A DNA stretch of 64,000 nucleotides, from NCBI GenBank assembly GCA_964573295.1, contig CAZNJE010000007.1, forward strand, positions 62,001 through 126,000, given 5' to 3'. Under the pieces are notes generated by a model. It did no database searches and was not told the DNA's origin. It saw nothing but the letters and a program-made list of their open reading frames with translations. Shown one piece after another: positions 1 through 9,305 of the stretch (its first letter is position 1; every line of letters starts with the position of its first letter). The position numbers and the translations under genes are program-made. The stretch comes from CAYQJL01 sp964573295 (lineage in GTDB: Bacteria; Eisenbacteria; RBG-16-71-46; CAIMUX01; WJJG01).

Positions 1-2656
1 GCGCGCAGGCCGGGACGACATCGCCGTCCCGAACCTTGCGGCCCTCGTCTTTGGCCACGTCCTTCGCTTCTCGAATTCGCTGTATGCAGAAGGTGCACTT
101 CTCCATGACCCCCTTGGGTCGCACCGAGACATCCGGATTGAGCAAGAGGTCGAGCGGCTCCTGCCGCGGGTGCGAGAACCAGTTGAACCGGCGCACCTTG
201 TAGGGGCAGTTGTTGGCGCAGTAGCGCGTGCCCACGCACCGGTTGTAGACCTGCGCGTTGAGGCCTTCCGGATTGTGGTAGGTTGCGAAGATTGGACAGA
301 CCGCCTCACAGGGCGCGTAGTCGCAGTGCTGGCAGAGCATCGGGATGAACTCGATCCGGCCGTGGTGCTCATACGGCTGCACTCGGATCCAGGACATCTC
401 CCGGCCCAGCAGGTGCTCGTCGGGACCGGTGATGGCGATGTTGTTCTCGATGTAGCAGGCGGCCACACAGGCTGAGCACCCAATGCACTTCTCGAGGTCG
501 ATCGCCATCGCCCAGCGATAGTCCTTGTGCGGATGCGGCTTGTACATGCTGGCCGGCGGGTCGGCGTACTTCTCCTTCCCCGGCAGCGCCGCCGCCGCGG
601 CGTGCGTCTGGCTGTCGGACGCATCGGTACCCTGATCCGTTCCGTGGCCGGGACCGTGGTGCGGCGTATCGCCCGGCAGAATGCCGCGGCCGGAGGCATC
701 CATCGAGCCCGACAAGATCGGCAGATCGATACGCGTCCCTGTGGTCCGCAACGTTACGCCGGGGAGGACGCAGACGAGGTCGCCCGTCGCAGAATCGGTC
801 GGTAGCCGCAGGGAGCCGGCGTGGTTGGCCGCCACGATATCCAGTCCCACCCCGATGATACCCTTTGGCTGGCCCGGCATTACACGCACGGGCAGGCGGA
901 GCACCCCGGCCTCGGCCTCGATCTCGGCCACGTCTCCGTCGGTCAACCCTTCGGCCGTGGCGTCCTCGACGGAGATGACCAGATAGTCCCCGTAGGAAAC
1001 CGCCGTCAGCGGGTCCGGGATCTCGTGCAAAAGGCCGATCGCCCGGCTACGTCCATCGTAGCCGCGCACGGAGCTACCCACCACGAGGGTTCGCTCGCCG
1101 TCGCCTGGGGTGGGCGGATGATCGCTCAGCCCGTCGTGCGCGCCGCGGCGAAGCGCCGGCGCCCGGGCCTCGCCAGGCCGGCGGTAATCGAAAGCCGTCA
1201 AGTACGCGCCGGCCGTTTCCTCGCGCCCCATCAGGGCAAGCAGGATCTCGACTTCGGAACGGGTATCGAAAAGGGGATCGAATACGGGCTCAAACACGCG
1301 CCGTTCGCCGCCGGGCGCGATCGACTCGTGGTGGCTCTCGAGGGCGTGTGAAAGCGGGAGGATCCAGTCGAACCCCTCCAGAGGTTCGTAGATCACGTCG
1401 GTGAAGGCGACCGAGAGATTGGCGGCCTCGACCAAGCGGGGCAACGAGGGCAACCCCAGACGGCTGTGAATGCGGGACACGAAGAGTGGCCCCACAGGGC
1501 GGCCAGGGCGATCGAGACGCTCGGCGATCGCTCGATCGCACACGCCCGGGGCGGCGGTGCGGTCACGCCGCGCCAGGTCGAAACGAACCGTCCGGCCTAT
1601 CTGTCCGGTGGCCTGCTGAAGCAGGGCAGCCGTCTTGGCCACCGCCAACCCGCCGATCTGGGCCGTGGCCGTTCCGCCGGCCAGGACGAGCAATCGGCCG
1701 GCGTGATCCCTGATCCGACTCACCAGGCCATCGAGCCACTCGGGGGTGAGCCCACAGGCTTCGGCCGCCGCGCCACGGTCGACCGCCGGCAGCGCTGCCA
1801 AGTAGTCGCTCGAGAGCTGGCGCCCGCCGGTGGCGCGCAGCAGGTAGGCCAGGAGTAGGGCCTCGCTGCCGGGGGGCAGGCCAATGCGTTCGTTCGCGCT
1901 GCAGCCGGTCAGGGACTGGTTCGCTTCGAGGTGGATCCAGTGGCCGCCGCGATGGTGGAAATCGGCGAACTCGGCCGCGAAGCGGACCGGATCCACGAAC
2001 CCCTCGAACAGGTCCGCTCCCAGACTGATCACGAGGCCGGCCCCCTCCAGGCCGGCCCCCTCCAGGGTGAAGTAGGGCAGGACCTCGCGCCCGAAGAGAT
2101 CCGCGTAGGCCCGCTTGAGGGCGCCCTGCCCCCACAGTTCGTGCTCGGGTAGAACATCGAGACCGCGCCGCGCGGCCAGTTCCTCGATCAAGGCCGCCCC
2201 GGCATCGCCGGTTCGAGCGCTGAAGTAGACGCCGCGCGCGTCGCGGCGGTTGGCCGTCGCCCAGGCCGCATCGATCGCAGAGAAGGCTTCTTCCCAGCTT
2301 GCCTCTTGGAATGCTTTGCCATCGCCCCGCTTCATCGGTTGCCGCACACGCTCGGGGTGGTAGAGCCGCGCCAGCGAGGCCTGACCACGCACACACAGCC
2401 CCCCGCTGCCGGGATGCCCCTCGGGATTACCCTCGAGCTGAATGGGGTGGCCGCGGCGCACCTGTACCCGCAGGCCGCAGGCGGCCGGACACTCGGTGCA
2501 CCCGGCCGGGAAGAACACCGACTGATCCGGCAACGGGTGCTCATCACGGGTACGCACCTTCGAGACCAGCTCGTCCTGGGCGAAGCCGAGGTTCCACGAG
2601 GCCGCGAGTGCGCCCGGCGCGATCCCCATCATCTTGACGAACTCTCTACGCTCCAT
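1..2656 (-). CDS. actB: ActB-like molybdopterin/4Fe-4S subunit of alternative complex III (3' end outside window)
   Basis: ActB is the iron-sulfur subunit of alternative complex III, a quinol:acceptor oxidoreductase that feeds electrons to cytochrome c or an adjacent oxidase. The N-terminus reads MERREFVKMMG, a twin-arginine (Tat) export motif. Residues of about 45-90 carry a C-x2-C-x3-C plus distant Cys [4Fe-4S] site typical of bis-MGD oxidoreductases, followed by a long molybdopterin-like region. From about residue 710 there is a ferredoxin part with motifs CIGCSACVAAC, CQHCDYAPCEAVC and CTFC. ActB proteins usually lack a working Mo site. The ATG at 2656 follows AGGAG and lies 24 bp after actA. 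The frame is still open at base 1 after 885 codons, so the end is outside the window. ActC-F would be expected further left. Confidence 0.9.
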   Translation of the reverse strand, partial: MERREFVKMMGIAPGALAASWNLGFAQDELVSKVRTRDEHPLPDQSVFFPAGCTECPAACGLRVQVRRGHPIQLEGNPEGHPGSGGLCVRGQASLARLYHPERVRQPMKRGDGKAFQEASWEEAFSAIDAAWATANRRDARGVYFSARTGDAGAALIEELAARRGLDVLPEHELWGQGALKRAYADLFGREVLPYFTLEGAGLEGAGLVISLGADLFEGFVDPVRFAAEFADFHHRGGHWIHLEANQSLTGCSANERIGLPPGSEALLLAYLLRATGGRQLSSDYLAALPAVDRGAAAEACGLTPEWLDGLVSRIRDHAGRLLVLAGGTATAQIGGLAVAKTAALLQQATGQIGRTVRFDLARRDRTAAPGVCDRAIAERLDRPGRPVGPLFVSRIHSRLGLPSLPRLVEAANLSVAFTDVIYEPLEGFDWILPLSHALESHHESIAPGGERRVFEPVFDPLFDTRSEVEILLALMGREETAGAYLTAFDYRRPGEARAPALRRGAHDGLSDHPPTPGDGERTLVVGSSVRGYDGRSRAIGLLHEIPDPLTAVSYGDYLVISVEDATAEGLTDGDVAEIEAEAGVLRLPVRVMPGQPKGIIGVGLDIVAANHAGSLRLPTDSATGDLVCVLPGVTLRTTGTRIDLPILSGSMDASGRGILPGDTPHHGPGHGTDQGTDASDSQTHAAAAALPGKEKYADPPASMYKPHPHKDYRWAMAIDLEKCIGCSACVAACYIENNIAITGPDEHLLGREMSWIRVQPYEHHGRIEFIPMLCQHCDYAPCEAVCPIFATYHNPEGLNAQVYNRCVGTRYCANNCPYKVRRFNWFSHPRQEPLDLLLNPDVSVRPKGVMEKCTFCIQRIREAKDVAKDEGRKVRDGDVVPACA

Positions 2657-2680
2657 GCTGGCAAGCTCCTGATCGGGTTC

Positions 2681-3193
2681 CTACCGGTGGCACACCAAGC
2701 AGTCGGTGTCGGCACCGTTGGCTCGATGGCACGAAACGCACCAGCCCATCTTGAGCGAGGTGACCTGACGCACCCGGGGCTGCACCGAGACCTCCCCATG
2801 GCAGGTTTCGCAGGCCACGCCGGCTTTGACGTGGCGCTTGTGCGTGAAGTGAACATGCCAGGGCACGTCGTAGACGCGCACCCACTCGACGGGCTCCCCG
2901 CTCTCCCAGTACTGGGTGAGCTTCTGGACCTCGGGCCGATCGGTGGCGACGTTCTGGTGGCACTCCATACAGACTTCCAGCGCCGGAATGCCTGGCTGGC
3001 GCGCCTGATCGGCGTACTGGTGGCAGTGGGTGCAATCCAGAGCCACCTGCTTGATGTGGATCTCGTGGCTGAAGTCGATCGGCTGCCGGGGTCCCACATC
3101 GCCCCGGCCGCGCACCTCGGCGATGACCAGGACGACGGCGGCAACGGCCACGAAGTAGACGATCGCCGCGGCGACTAGCAGTTTTTTCGCCAC
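2681..3193 (-). CDS. actA: ActA-like pentaheme cytochrome c
   Basis: This 170-residue protein has one N-terminal membrane segment (about residues 4-26) and five CxxCH heme sites: CTHCH 54, CMECH 75, CETCH 128, CVSCH 152 and CLVCH 165. Extra histidines (for example FSHEIHIK and HVHFTHKRH) can serve as distal heme ligands. Five hemes and the position directly before actB match the ActA subunit of alternative complex III, which passes electrons from the complex to cytochrome c or caa3 oxidase on the periplasmic side. The GTG start at 3193 follows a strong GGAGGGAGTGAGGA. A general class III cytochrome c is the alternative reading. Confidence 0.85.
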   Translation of the reverse strand: MAKKLLVAAAIVYFVAVAAVVLVIAEVRGRGDVGPRQPIDFSHEIHIKQVALDCTHCHQYADQARQPGIPALEVCMECHQNVATDRPEVQKLTQYWESGEPVEWVRVYDVPWHVHFTHKRHVKAGVACETCHGEVSVQPRVRQVTSLKMGWCVSCHRANGADTDCLVCHR

Positions 3194-3297
3194 TCCTCAC
3201 TCCCTCCGCGCAAAGCTCATCGACTCATCCGGCGGTTGCGCCGCCTCGATGGACCGTGCGGTTGCGCCGCCTCCGTTCATCCGGTTGTTGCCCCGGA

Positions 3298-4641
3298 TCA
3301 GTGCTCGGCCCCGGTCTCCTCGTCGAGCCCCGTCCCGGCCCTGGATCCCAGCTCGAGCTCCGCCCCCGTCCCGGCCTCGGCCGCGTCACCGAGCGGATTC
3401 TCACCCGTGAACTCGTTGAGCAGGTAGGCAGCCACCGATCTGGCCTCGGAACGCTTCAGCCCCTGACTCGGCATCGCCGGGTAATCCGGGTCCACCTTGA
3501 CCGGATTGCGTATGAAGGCTTGCAGGCCGTCCAAGTCGCCTTCGTATTTCGGCATCACGCTGTTGTAGGGCGGCCCCACGATCTTCTGATCCCACGAATG
3601 ACAGGCCGTGCAACGACTGGTGAAGACCTCCCCGCCGAGCGCCAGGCTCACCTCCTGGCCGGCGCCGTAAAGCTCCTCGCGCGACTCCATCAGGGCTGCG
3701 CGCATGCTGTCGGCCACGGCCGTCATGACGCGTTCATGCTCGATGCCCGCATTGGCGTAGCTCACCTGCTCCTTGTGCGAGAAGAATCCGAACGAGAGAA
3801 CGACCAGCAAGAACGCCAACCAGCCGAAGCGGCTGTGCCCGGCCTGCGCCATCACGATGCCGGCCGCGGCAACGATCAGCAGCGCCAGCAGAATCAAGAA
3901 GCCCATCGCGTAGACACCCGGCGACAAGGCCTGGATGGGCGCGCTGTAGAAGTCCCACATCACGAGGGGACCGATGCCGACGGCCCCCAGAATCGTCGTC
4001 GCCAGGCCAAGCCGGCGAAGCAGGGGACGGTCCTGCTCGGGGGTCTGCGGTTTCGCCTCCGGCCACTGGAAGAGCAGCAACAGAATCGCGGCCCCGGTCA
4101 GGCTGATCGAAAGGGACAGGAACATGCTGAAGTCGACGAAGACCTGCACCGAGAAGAACATCGGCAGGAAGACTTCGGTCAAGGGCCACTTCTCAGGATA
4201 GGCCAGTAGATTGATGCTGCTGATCAGATGGAACACCGAGCCGGTCAGGAAGAAGGCGCCCACGGCGCCGAAGAGCGGCCATCCCCGCCGCTCGTAGAAC
4301 AGCAGCGCCACCATCGCCACGACGAACAATCCCAGGATGCGCAGCACGTAGAGTCCCATCGGCAGCGCGCCGTCACGCACATACTGCGTGTACAGGAAGA
4401 CGAGGCACAGCAGCGGCACGAGACCGAAGACCACCCAGGTGGCCGTGTTGCGTACCGCCAGACGCGCCAGGTCGATCCCCAGCCCGGGGTACCGGCCGCG
4501 GAAGAGCAGGGACCCCAGGGTCGAGAAGAGCACGATCCCGGCAAAGGGCAGGAAGAAGACCAGCATCAAGAGGATCAAGTGGTCCAGCAGAGGCCAATGC
4601 TCGGCAGTCGGAAACAGCACCAGCTTCTCGAGAATACCCAT
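3298..4641 (-). CDS. polytopic membrane protein with C-terminal cytochrome c domain
   Basis: The 447-residue protein has about eight hydrophobic segments in its first 300 residues and a periplasmic class I cytochrome c domain near residue 345 (CTACH), with a candidate distal methionine in PAMPSQG. The last 30 residues are Glu/Ala/Gly-rich low-complexity sequence. It lies between ctaB and actA in the same operon. It probably shuttles electrons between the ActAB module and the caa3 oxidase, or anchors that contact, but I do not recognise the membrane part as a named family. The ATG at 4641 follows GGGAGAAGG. The roughly 100 bp between its stop and actA hold short GTTGCGCCGCCTC direct repeats and no gene. 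Confidence 0.75.
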   Translation of the reverse strand: MGILEKLVLFPTAEHWPLLDHLILLMLVFFLPFAGIVLFSTLGSLLFRGRYPGLGIDLARLAVRNTATWVVFGLVPLLCLVFLYTQYVRDGALPMGLYVLRILGLFVVAMVALLFYERRGWPLFGAVGAFFLTGSVFHLISSINLLAYPEKWPLTEVFLPMFFSVQVFVDFSMFLSLSISLTGAAILLLLFQWPEAKPQTPEQDRPLLRRLGLATTILGAVGIGPLVMWDFYSAPIQALSPGVYAMGFLILLALLIVAAAGIVMAQAGHSRFGWLAFLLVVLSFGFFSHKEQVSYANAGIEHERVMTAVADSMRAALMESREELYGAGQEVSLALGGEVFTSRCTACHSWDQKIVGPPYNSVMPKYEGDLDGLQAFIRNPVKVDPDYPAMPSQGLKRSEARSVAAYLLNEFTGENPLGDAAEAGTGAELELGSRAGTGLDEETGAEH

Positions 4642-4671
4642 CGACCTTCTCCCGTCCGCGCTGAGGCCCCG

Positions 4672-5673
4672 CTAAGGGCGCAGTCCGCGATCGACCATGA
4701 TCAGAATCAACGTGGCCAGAACGAACAGATTGATGCCGGCGAAACTCCGCCGGAGCACACGCGCATCCGCCGGCCGGCACAGCACGATCCCCGCGCAGGC
4801 GGCCCCCGCCACGAGGGCCGCTACGAGCAGAACACCGTAGGTCCAGGGCGAGAGCAGCGATCCGAACAGAGGCAGCAGCAAGGGCGCGGTGAGTGCGGCT
4901 ACCGCCCAGGTGAACACCACTCGCGGCCCCGCCAGCGGACCCAACCGGCCGAGCACGGTCGGCAAGCCCGCGCGCTCGTAGCCCTCCTGATGCCTCATCT
5001 GCAGCACCCAGAAGTGCGGCACCTGCCAGAGATAAAGAATGAGCATGAGGGCGAACAGCGCCGCGGGATTCGGGGATGGGACCCCACCCGCCACACTCAC
5101 CGCACCCGACACGCCCGCCACACCCGCGACGCCCGCGACACTCGCGACACTCGCCATACCCGCGTGGCTTGCCCCCTCACTCACGGGGCCGCCGGCCACC
5201 GCCCACCCGATGGCCGGTCCCAGGCACCCGATCAACGCCCCCGGTACCGCCGCGAAGGCGGTGACGCGCTTCAGCGGCGTGTAGCAACCGTTGTAGAGCC
5301 CGATGGCCGCCGCCCCCAAGAGGATCGCGACCGGGCGGCCGGTAGCCACCAGGAGGAATGCGCCGGTCGCGATCAGGACCCAGGCCAGAACCAGTGCAGT
5401 CGCCGGACGCATCTGCCCGGAGGGCAGGGGCCGCGCAGCCGTTCGCGCCAGGCGTCCGTCGAGATCGCGTTCTTGATACTGGTTGAGCGCCGAGGCGCCG
5501 GCGGCGAGCAGCAGACAGGCCAGCGCCGGCACCGCCGCCTGGGGCCTGAATCCAGCCGCCAGCACGTAACCGGTCAGCGCCGAAAGCGCTACGAAGACGG
5601 CCAGCCGCAACCGCAGTAGCTGACGCAGGGCGAACCATGCGGATCTCGTTCGAGCGCGTCTCATCCGACCCAC
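4672..5673 (-). CDS. ctaB: protoheme IX farnesyltransferase (heme O synthase)
   Basis: CtaB is a UbiA-family membrane prenyltransferase that converts heme b to heme o, the precursor of heme a for cytochrome oxidase. The first aspartate-rich motif is NQYQERDLDGR (about residues 87-97), followed by RPLPSG. YTPLKR and the second conserved region QVPHFWVLQMRHQEGY are also present. At 333 residues it is longer than usual (about 290-310), because of an Ala/Val/Gly-rich insertion at about residues 168-198 encoded by a 9-bp DNA repeat. The chosen GTG at 5673 follows GAGG and lies 7 bp after coxB; an ATG at 5664 is possible. Confidence 0.9.
   Translation of the reverse strand: MGRMRRARTRSAWFALRQLLRLRLAVFVALSALTGYVLAAGFRPQAAVPALACLLLAAGASALNQYQERDLDGRLARTAARPLPSGQMRPATALVLAWVLIATGAFLLVATGRPVAILLGAAAIGLYNGCYTPLKRVTAFAAVPGALIGCLGPAIGWAVAGGPVSEGASHAGMASVASVAGVAGVAGVSGAVSVAGGVPSPNPAALFALMLILYLWQVPHFWVLQMRHQEGYERAGLPTVLGRLGPLAGPRVVFTWAVAALTAPLLLPLFGSLLSPWTYGVLLVAALVAGAACAGIVLCRPADARVLRRSFAGINLFVLATLILIMVDRGLRP
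5109..5162. repeat. 9-bp tandem repeat inside ctaB (6 imperfect copies)
   Basis: Six imperfect copies of a 9-bp unit (such as CGACACTCG, CGACGCCCG, CCACACCCG) run head to tail and encode the VAGVAGV-like insertion of CtaB. Changes in copy number would keep the frame. Confidence 0.8.
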
Positions 5674-5680
5674 GGCCGCC

Positions 5681-6589
5681 TCACTTCTCGAGCTCCTTGA
5701 TGAAGTCGATGATCGCCTGCACCTCCTCGTCGGTCAGCTCGGGCACGGGCATGTTCGTCTCGTAGCCCTTCACGTACTCGGCGTCGGGATCCAGGATCGC
5801 CCGCTGCAGGTAGGTCTCGTCGGCGACCATCTCCCGCTCGGTGTTGCCCCACATCACCGTTCGGGTGCTGCCGTAGAGCCCCAGGAAGGTGGGCCCCACA
5901 TCCTCGCGCCCACTCAGGCTGTGGCAGTCCAGGCACCCTTCCTCGGCCAGCAGGCCCGCCACACCGCGCGGCTCGCCCGAAGAGGCGTCGCTCCCCTCGT
6001 ACCAGGCCAGCCAGTCGGCGTACTCGAGCACGACGACCTCCGACATCATGTAGGCGTGGCGCTGGCCGCAGTACTCGGCACAGAAGATGTCGGCCGGCCC
6101 GGTCGTCTGCGGCTTGAACCAGAGATAGGTCTCCTGCCCGGGAATCAGATCCTCCTTGATGCGGAAGGCGGGCACGTAGAAGCTGTGGTTGACATCGACC
6201 GAGGTCATGACGAGCTTGACCGCCTGGTCCACCGGCACGAAGAGCTTCTTGGCCTCCTTGCCGTTCTCGTACCGGAAGGACCAGTCCCACATCCGGCCGG
6301 TCACCTGCACGATCATCGCGTCCTCGGGCACATCCCGCAATTGCCGGAACCCTTCGGCGCCCACGTAGAACATGATGAGCACCAGGACGATCGGCACCAC
6401 CGTCCACAGAATCTCGAGCGGCAGACTGCCCTCGATCTGGACGGCCTTCGGATGGCGCTTGCGGTGGTACTTGATCGCAAACCCGATCATGAGCCCCATG
6501 ACCAGAAGCGTGAGGACCGCCGATACCACGACGAAGAAGAGGAAGATGTTGTCGACCGTTCCGGACATACTCGAGACTGGACCGTACAT
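5681..6589 (-). CDS. coxB: cytochrome c oxidase subunit II with fused cytochrome c (caa3 type)
   Basis: Subunit II receives electrons and carries the CuA centre. Two N-terminal membrane helices (about residues 14-40 and 58-78) are followed by the cupredoxin domain. All CuA ligands are visible: H135 (VNHSFY), C170, C174, H178 and M181 in CAEYCGQRHAYM. A C-terminal cytochrome c domain with CLDCH at 219-223 makes this a caa3-type subunit, suited to direct electron input from the ActA or membrane cytochromes. The ATG at 6589 follows GAGGT. It sits between coxD (8 bp) and ctaB (7 bp). Confidence 0.95.
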   Translation of the reverse strand: MYGPVSSMSGTVDNIFLFFVVVSAVLTLLVMGLMIGFAIKYHRKRHPKAVQIEGSLPLEILWTVVPIVLVLIMFYVGAEGFRQLRDVPEDAMIVQVTGRMWDWSFRYENGKEAKKLFVPVDQAVKLVMTSVDVNHSFYVPAFRIKEDLIPGQETYLWFKPQTTGPADIFCAEYCGQRHAYMMSEVVVLEYADWLAWYEGSDASSGEPRGVAGLLAEEGCLDCHSLSGREDVGPTFLGLYGSTRTVMWGNTEREMVADETYLQRAILDPDAEYVKGYETNMPVPELTDEEVQAIIDFIKELEK

Positions 6590-6597
6590 CGGCTACC

Positions 6598-6876
6598 TCA
6601 ACGGAATAGGGTATCAGCGAAGGTCAGGATCATGGTGACCGCCACGGTGCCCAGCGAGAGGACCACCATGATCCGAAACAGCCAGCTCTCGTAGCGCAAG
6701 TGCATGAAGTAGAACAGAACGAGGGCGCCCTTGATCGTGGCAATGATGATCGCGGCGAGGGCCCCCCACCCCCCAAACGCCAGTCCGGCGGCCGTCACGG
6801 TGGCGCCGGTGAGCACCAGCAGCGCGAACCAGACCAGAACGTACTTGCCGTAGGAAACCAGATGCTTCTCTTCCAC
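6598..6876 (-). CDS. coxD: cytochrome c oxidase subunit IV (caa3-type small subunit)
   Basis: This 92-residue protein has three hydrophobic helices and the YFMHLRYE-like motif of prokaryotic cytochrome c oxidase subunit IV, which stabilises the oxidase. It starts at a GTG (6876, VEEKHLVSYGKY) after GGGGGAGGA. The same frame is open far upstream through coxC, so a longest-open-frame choice would call a falsely long protein. It is flanked by coxC (11 bp) and coxB (8 bp). Confidence 0.9.
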   Translation of the reverse strand: MEEKHLVSYGKYVLVWFALLVLTGATVTAAGLAFGGWGALAAIIIATIKGALVLFYFMHLRYESWLFRIMVVLSLGTVAVTMILTFADTLFR

Positions 6877-6887
6877 CAGTCCTCCCC

Positions 6888-7673
6888 CTACGTGATCAGA
6901 TAGAGCAACGGAAACAGGAAGATCCAGATCACGTCCACCAGGTGCCAGTAGAGCCCCGCGTTCTCCATCTTGGGCACCCGCTCGCGCAGGACCTCGGGCT
7001 CGCTGTCGTAGACCAGGCCCACCTCCAGCTTCTCGGCCCGGTCCTCCTCGGACCGCTGCCAGAGCACGCGGCCACTGCTGTCCCTGAGTTCCAGACGCTC
7101 CGGCCCGCCCAGCCGCAGCCGGAGAATGCGGCGCGGCGGCTGCCAGACCAGGCCCACCATGTAGGCCAGCACGCCCAGTCCCACGAGCACGTGGAGCGCG
7201 TGCAGGCCGGTCATGCCGAAATAGAGCCCGTAGAAGATATTCTCCCCCGGCGTGTGCTCGACGATCATCTCCGAGCCGGGGTAATAGCCGTGGCTGATCT
7301 TGTCGGCCCATTCGAAGCCCTTGATCACCATGAAGGCCAGACCGCAGGCGATCGTGGCGCCCAGGAAGATGAGCGATGCCTTGCGTTGCGCGCGCTCGAG
7401 GGCCGCGATCGAAAGCACCATCGTCAGACTGCTCGTGAGGAGAATGAGCGTGTTGATGCCACCCACCAGAGCGTTGAGGTGGGTAGCCGCGTAGTGAAAG
7501 TCCACGGGGAACCGCTGACGGTAGACTGCATAGAGCAGGAAGAAGCCGCTGAAGAGCAGCAGTTCGCTGAACAGGAACAGCCACATGCCCAGCCGTGCCC
7601 CGAAGGCGTCGCGGGGGTGCTCGTGTTCGCGGGCATGGATCTGGGCGGCGCCGGGGCTGAGGGTCGCGCTCAT
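6888..7673 (-). CDS. coxC: cytochrome c oxidase subunit III with soluble insertion
   Basis: Subunit III of the heme-copper oxidase has 261 residues. The N-terminal FGARLGMWLFLFSELLLF, the GLHALHVLVGLG helix and the terminal YWHLVDVIWIFLFPLLY helix are family hallmarks. Between the last two helices, at about residues 178-238, is a hydrophilic insertion of about 60 residues (charged, starting QPPRRILRLRL), which is longer than the usual short loop. The gene overlaps the coxA stop by 4 bp (ATGA), so the two are translationally coupled. Confidence 0.93.
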   Translation of the reverse strand: MSATLSPGAAQIHAREHEHPRDAFGARLGMWLFLFSELLLFSGFFLLYAVYRQRFPVDFHYAATHLNALVGGINTLILLTSSLTMVLSIAALERAQRKASLIFLGATIACGLAFMVIKGFEWADKISHGYYPGSEMIVEHTPGENIFYGLYFGMTGLHALHVLVGLGVLAYMVGLVWQPPRRILRLRLGGPERLELRDSSGRVLWQRSEEDRAEKLEVGLVYDSEPEVLRERVPKMENAGLYWHLVDVIWIFLFPLLYLIT

Positions 7674-9301
7674 GACGTGTGGCTTCCTCCGTGATCGTAA
7701 GGACCGGTGGTCACCTCGGGCAACTCATCGAAGTTCTCCGGCGGGGGTGGCGAGGAGATCTGCCACTCCAGCGTCGTCCCGCCCCATGGATTGGGACCGG
7801 CGGGCTCGCCGTGGCGCGCACAGCGGATGAGGTGCGCCACGTAGATCACCAGTCCGGTCACCAGGATCCAGGACCCGACCGTGGAGAGGATGTGTCCCGT
7901 GTGGAACTCGGGCACGTAGTCGTAGTAACGGCGCGGATTGCCCATGTAGCCCAAGATCAGCATCGGGAAGTAGAGCAGATTGAACCCGGTGAACATGATG
8001 ACAAAGGCGATCCGCATCACCTTCTCGCTGTACATCCGGCCAAACATCTTTGGGAACCAGTAGAGCAGGCCGGCGAAGAGCCCGAAGCCGGTCCCGCCGA
8101 ACATGACGTAGTGGAAATGTCCCACCACGAAATAGGTGTCGTGGATGTGCACATTGATCGCCAGGGCCCCCTGGAAGAGTCCGGTCAGCCCCCCGATCGC
8201 AAAGAGGAACATGAAGCCGAAGACGAACAGCAGGGGCGTTTTGACATCGATCGACCCCTTGTACATCGTCGACACCCAGTTGAACACTTTCACGCCGCTG
8301 GGAATCGCCACCAGGAAGGTCAGGAGCGAGAAGATCCAGCGGGAGGTGTCGCTGATGCCGCTGGTGAACATGTGGTGGCCCCACACCAGGTACCCCACGA
8401 ACGCGATCGTCAAGCTGGAGTAGGCGATGGCCTTGTAGCCGAAGATCGTCTTGCGCGAGAAGGTCGGGATGATCTCGGAAATCACCCCCATCGCCGGCAG
8501 GATCATGATGTAGACCGCCGGATGGGAGTAGATCCAGAACAGGTGCTGATAGAGCAGTGGGTCGCCGCCACGCCCGGGATCGAAGAGCCCCAGATTGAAC
8601 ATACGCTCGAGGATCACGAGTCCGAGGGTGATGCTGAGCACCGGTGTGGCCAGCACCTGGATCCAGGCGGTGGCGTAGAGGGACCAGACGAACAGCGGGA
8701 GCCGGAACCAGGTCATGCCCTTCGTCCGCAGGCGGTGGACGGTGGTCACGAAATTGAGGCCGGTCAAGATCGAGGAGAAGCCGAGGACGAAGGCGGCAAA
8801 GACGGCCAGGGTGACATTGGTGCTCGTTCGCACACTGTAGGGAACGTAGAAGGTCCAGCCCGTGTCGGGCGCCCCGCCGGCGGTGAAGAGGGAGACGACC
8901 GCCAGAAGCGCCCCTGCGATGAAGCACCACCAAGAAAGCAGGTTGAGCTTCGGGAAGGAAACATCCTTGGCGCCGATCTGGATCGGCAGGAAGAAGTTCC
9001 CCAGAATGGCCGGCACACCCGGGATCACAAAGAGGAAGATCATGATCACCCCGTGCAGGGTGAAGATCGAGTTGTAGGCCGTGGCCGAGACGATCGTGCG
9101 ACCGGGGGCAATCAGCTCGAGGCGCATCAAGAGACCCAGGCAGACCGCAACCGCGAAGAAGGCCAGCATCGTGTAGAGGTAGAGCAGGCCGATGCGCTTG
9201 TGATCGGTCGAGAAGATCCAGCTCAAGAGCCCCGAGCGCCGGCCTGTGTTGTCATAGAAGGTGAGGCCGGCTGATGGCGCGTGGGCGTCTCCCCCTGGCA
9301 T
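7670..9301 (-). CDS. coxA: cytochrome c oxidase subunit I, A2-type heme-copper oxidase
   Basis: This is the catalytic subunit of the aa3 oxidase, reducing O2 to water and pumping protons across the inner membrane. The 543-residue, roughly 12-helix protein carries the heme a ligand in FTLHGVIMIF, the CuB site with cross-linked His-Tyr in YSHPAVY, the CuB histidines in WGHHMF, and the heme a3/a histidines in DTYFVVGHFHYV. YSHPxV replaces the GHPEV glutamate of A1 oxidases, which defines the A2 subtype known from Rhodothermus-like caa3 enzymes. The ATG at 9301 follows GGAGAAGTAAGCCC, 4 bp after sco. Confidence 0.97.
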   Translation of the reverse strand: MPGGDAHAPSAGLTFYDNTGRRSGLLSWIFSTDHKRIGLLYLYTMLAFFAVAVCLGLLMRLELIAPGRTIVSATAYNSIFTLHGVIMIFLFVIPGVPAILGNFFLPIQIGAKDVSFPKLNLLSWWCFIAGALLAVVSLFTAGGAPDTGWTFYVPYSVRTSTNVTLAVFAAFVLGFSSILTGLNFVTTVHRLRTKGMTWFRLPLFVWSLYATAWIQVLATPVLSITLGLVILERMFNLGLFDPGRGGDPLLYQHLFWIYSHPAVYIMILPAMGVISEIIPTFSRKTIFGYKAIAYSSLTIAFVGYLVWGHHMFTSGISDTSRWIFSLLTFLVAIPSGVKVFNWVSTMYKGSIDVKTPLLFVFGFMFLFAIGGLTGLFQGALAINVHIHDTYFVVGHFHYVMFGGTGFGLFAGLLYWFPKMFGRMYSEKVMRIAFVIMFTGFNLLYFPMLILGYMGNPRRYYDYVPEFHTGHILSTVGSWILVTGLVIYVAHLIRCARHGEPAGPNPWGGTTLEWQISSPPPPENFDELPEVTTGPYDHGGSHTS

Positions 9302-9305
9302 GGGC

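Noticed and set aside
6877..7584. A 328-residue frame covering coxD and antisense-like sequence of coxC
   Set aside because: Only the last 92 residues are a subunit IV protein; the rest is an out-of-frame reading of coxC.
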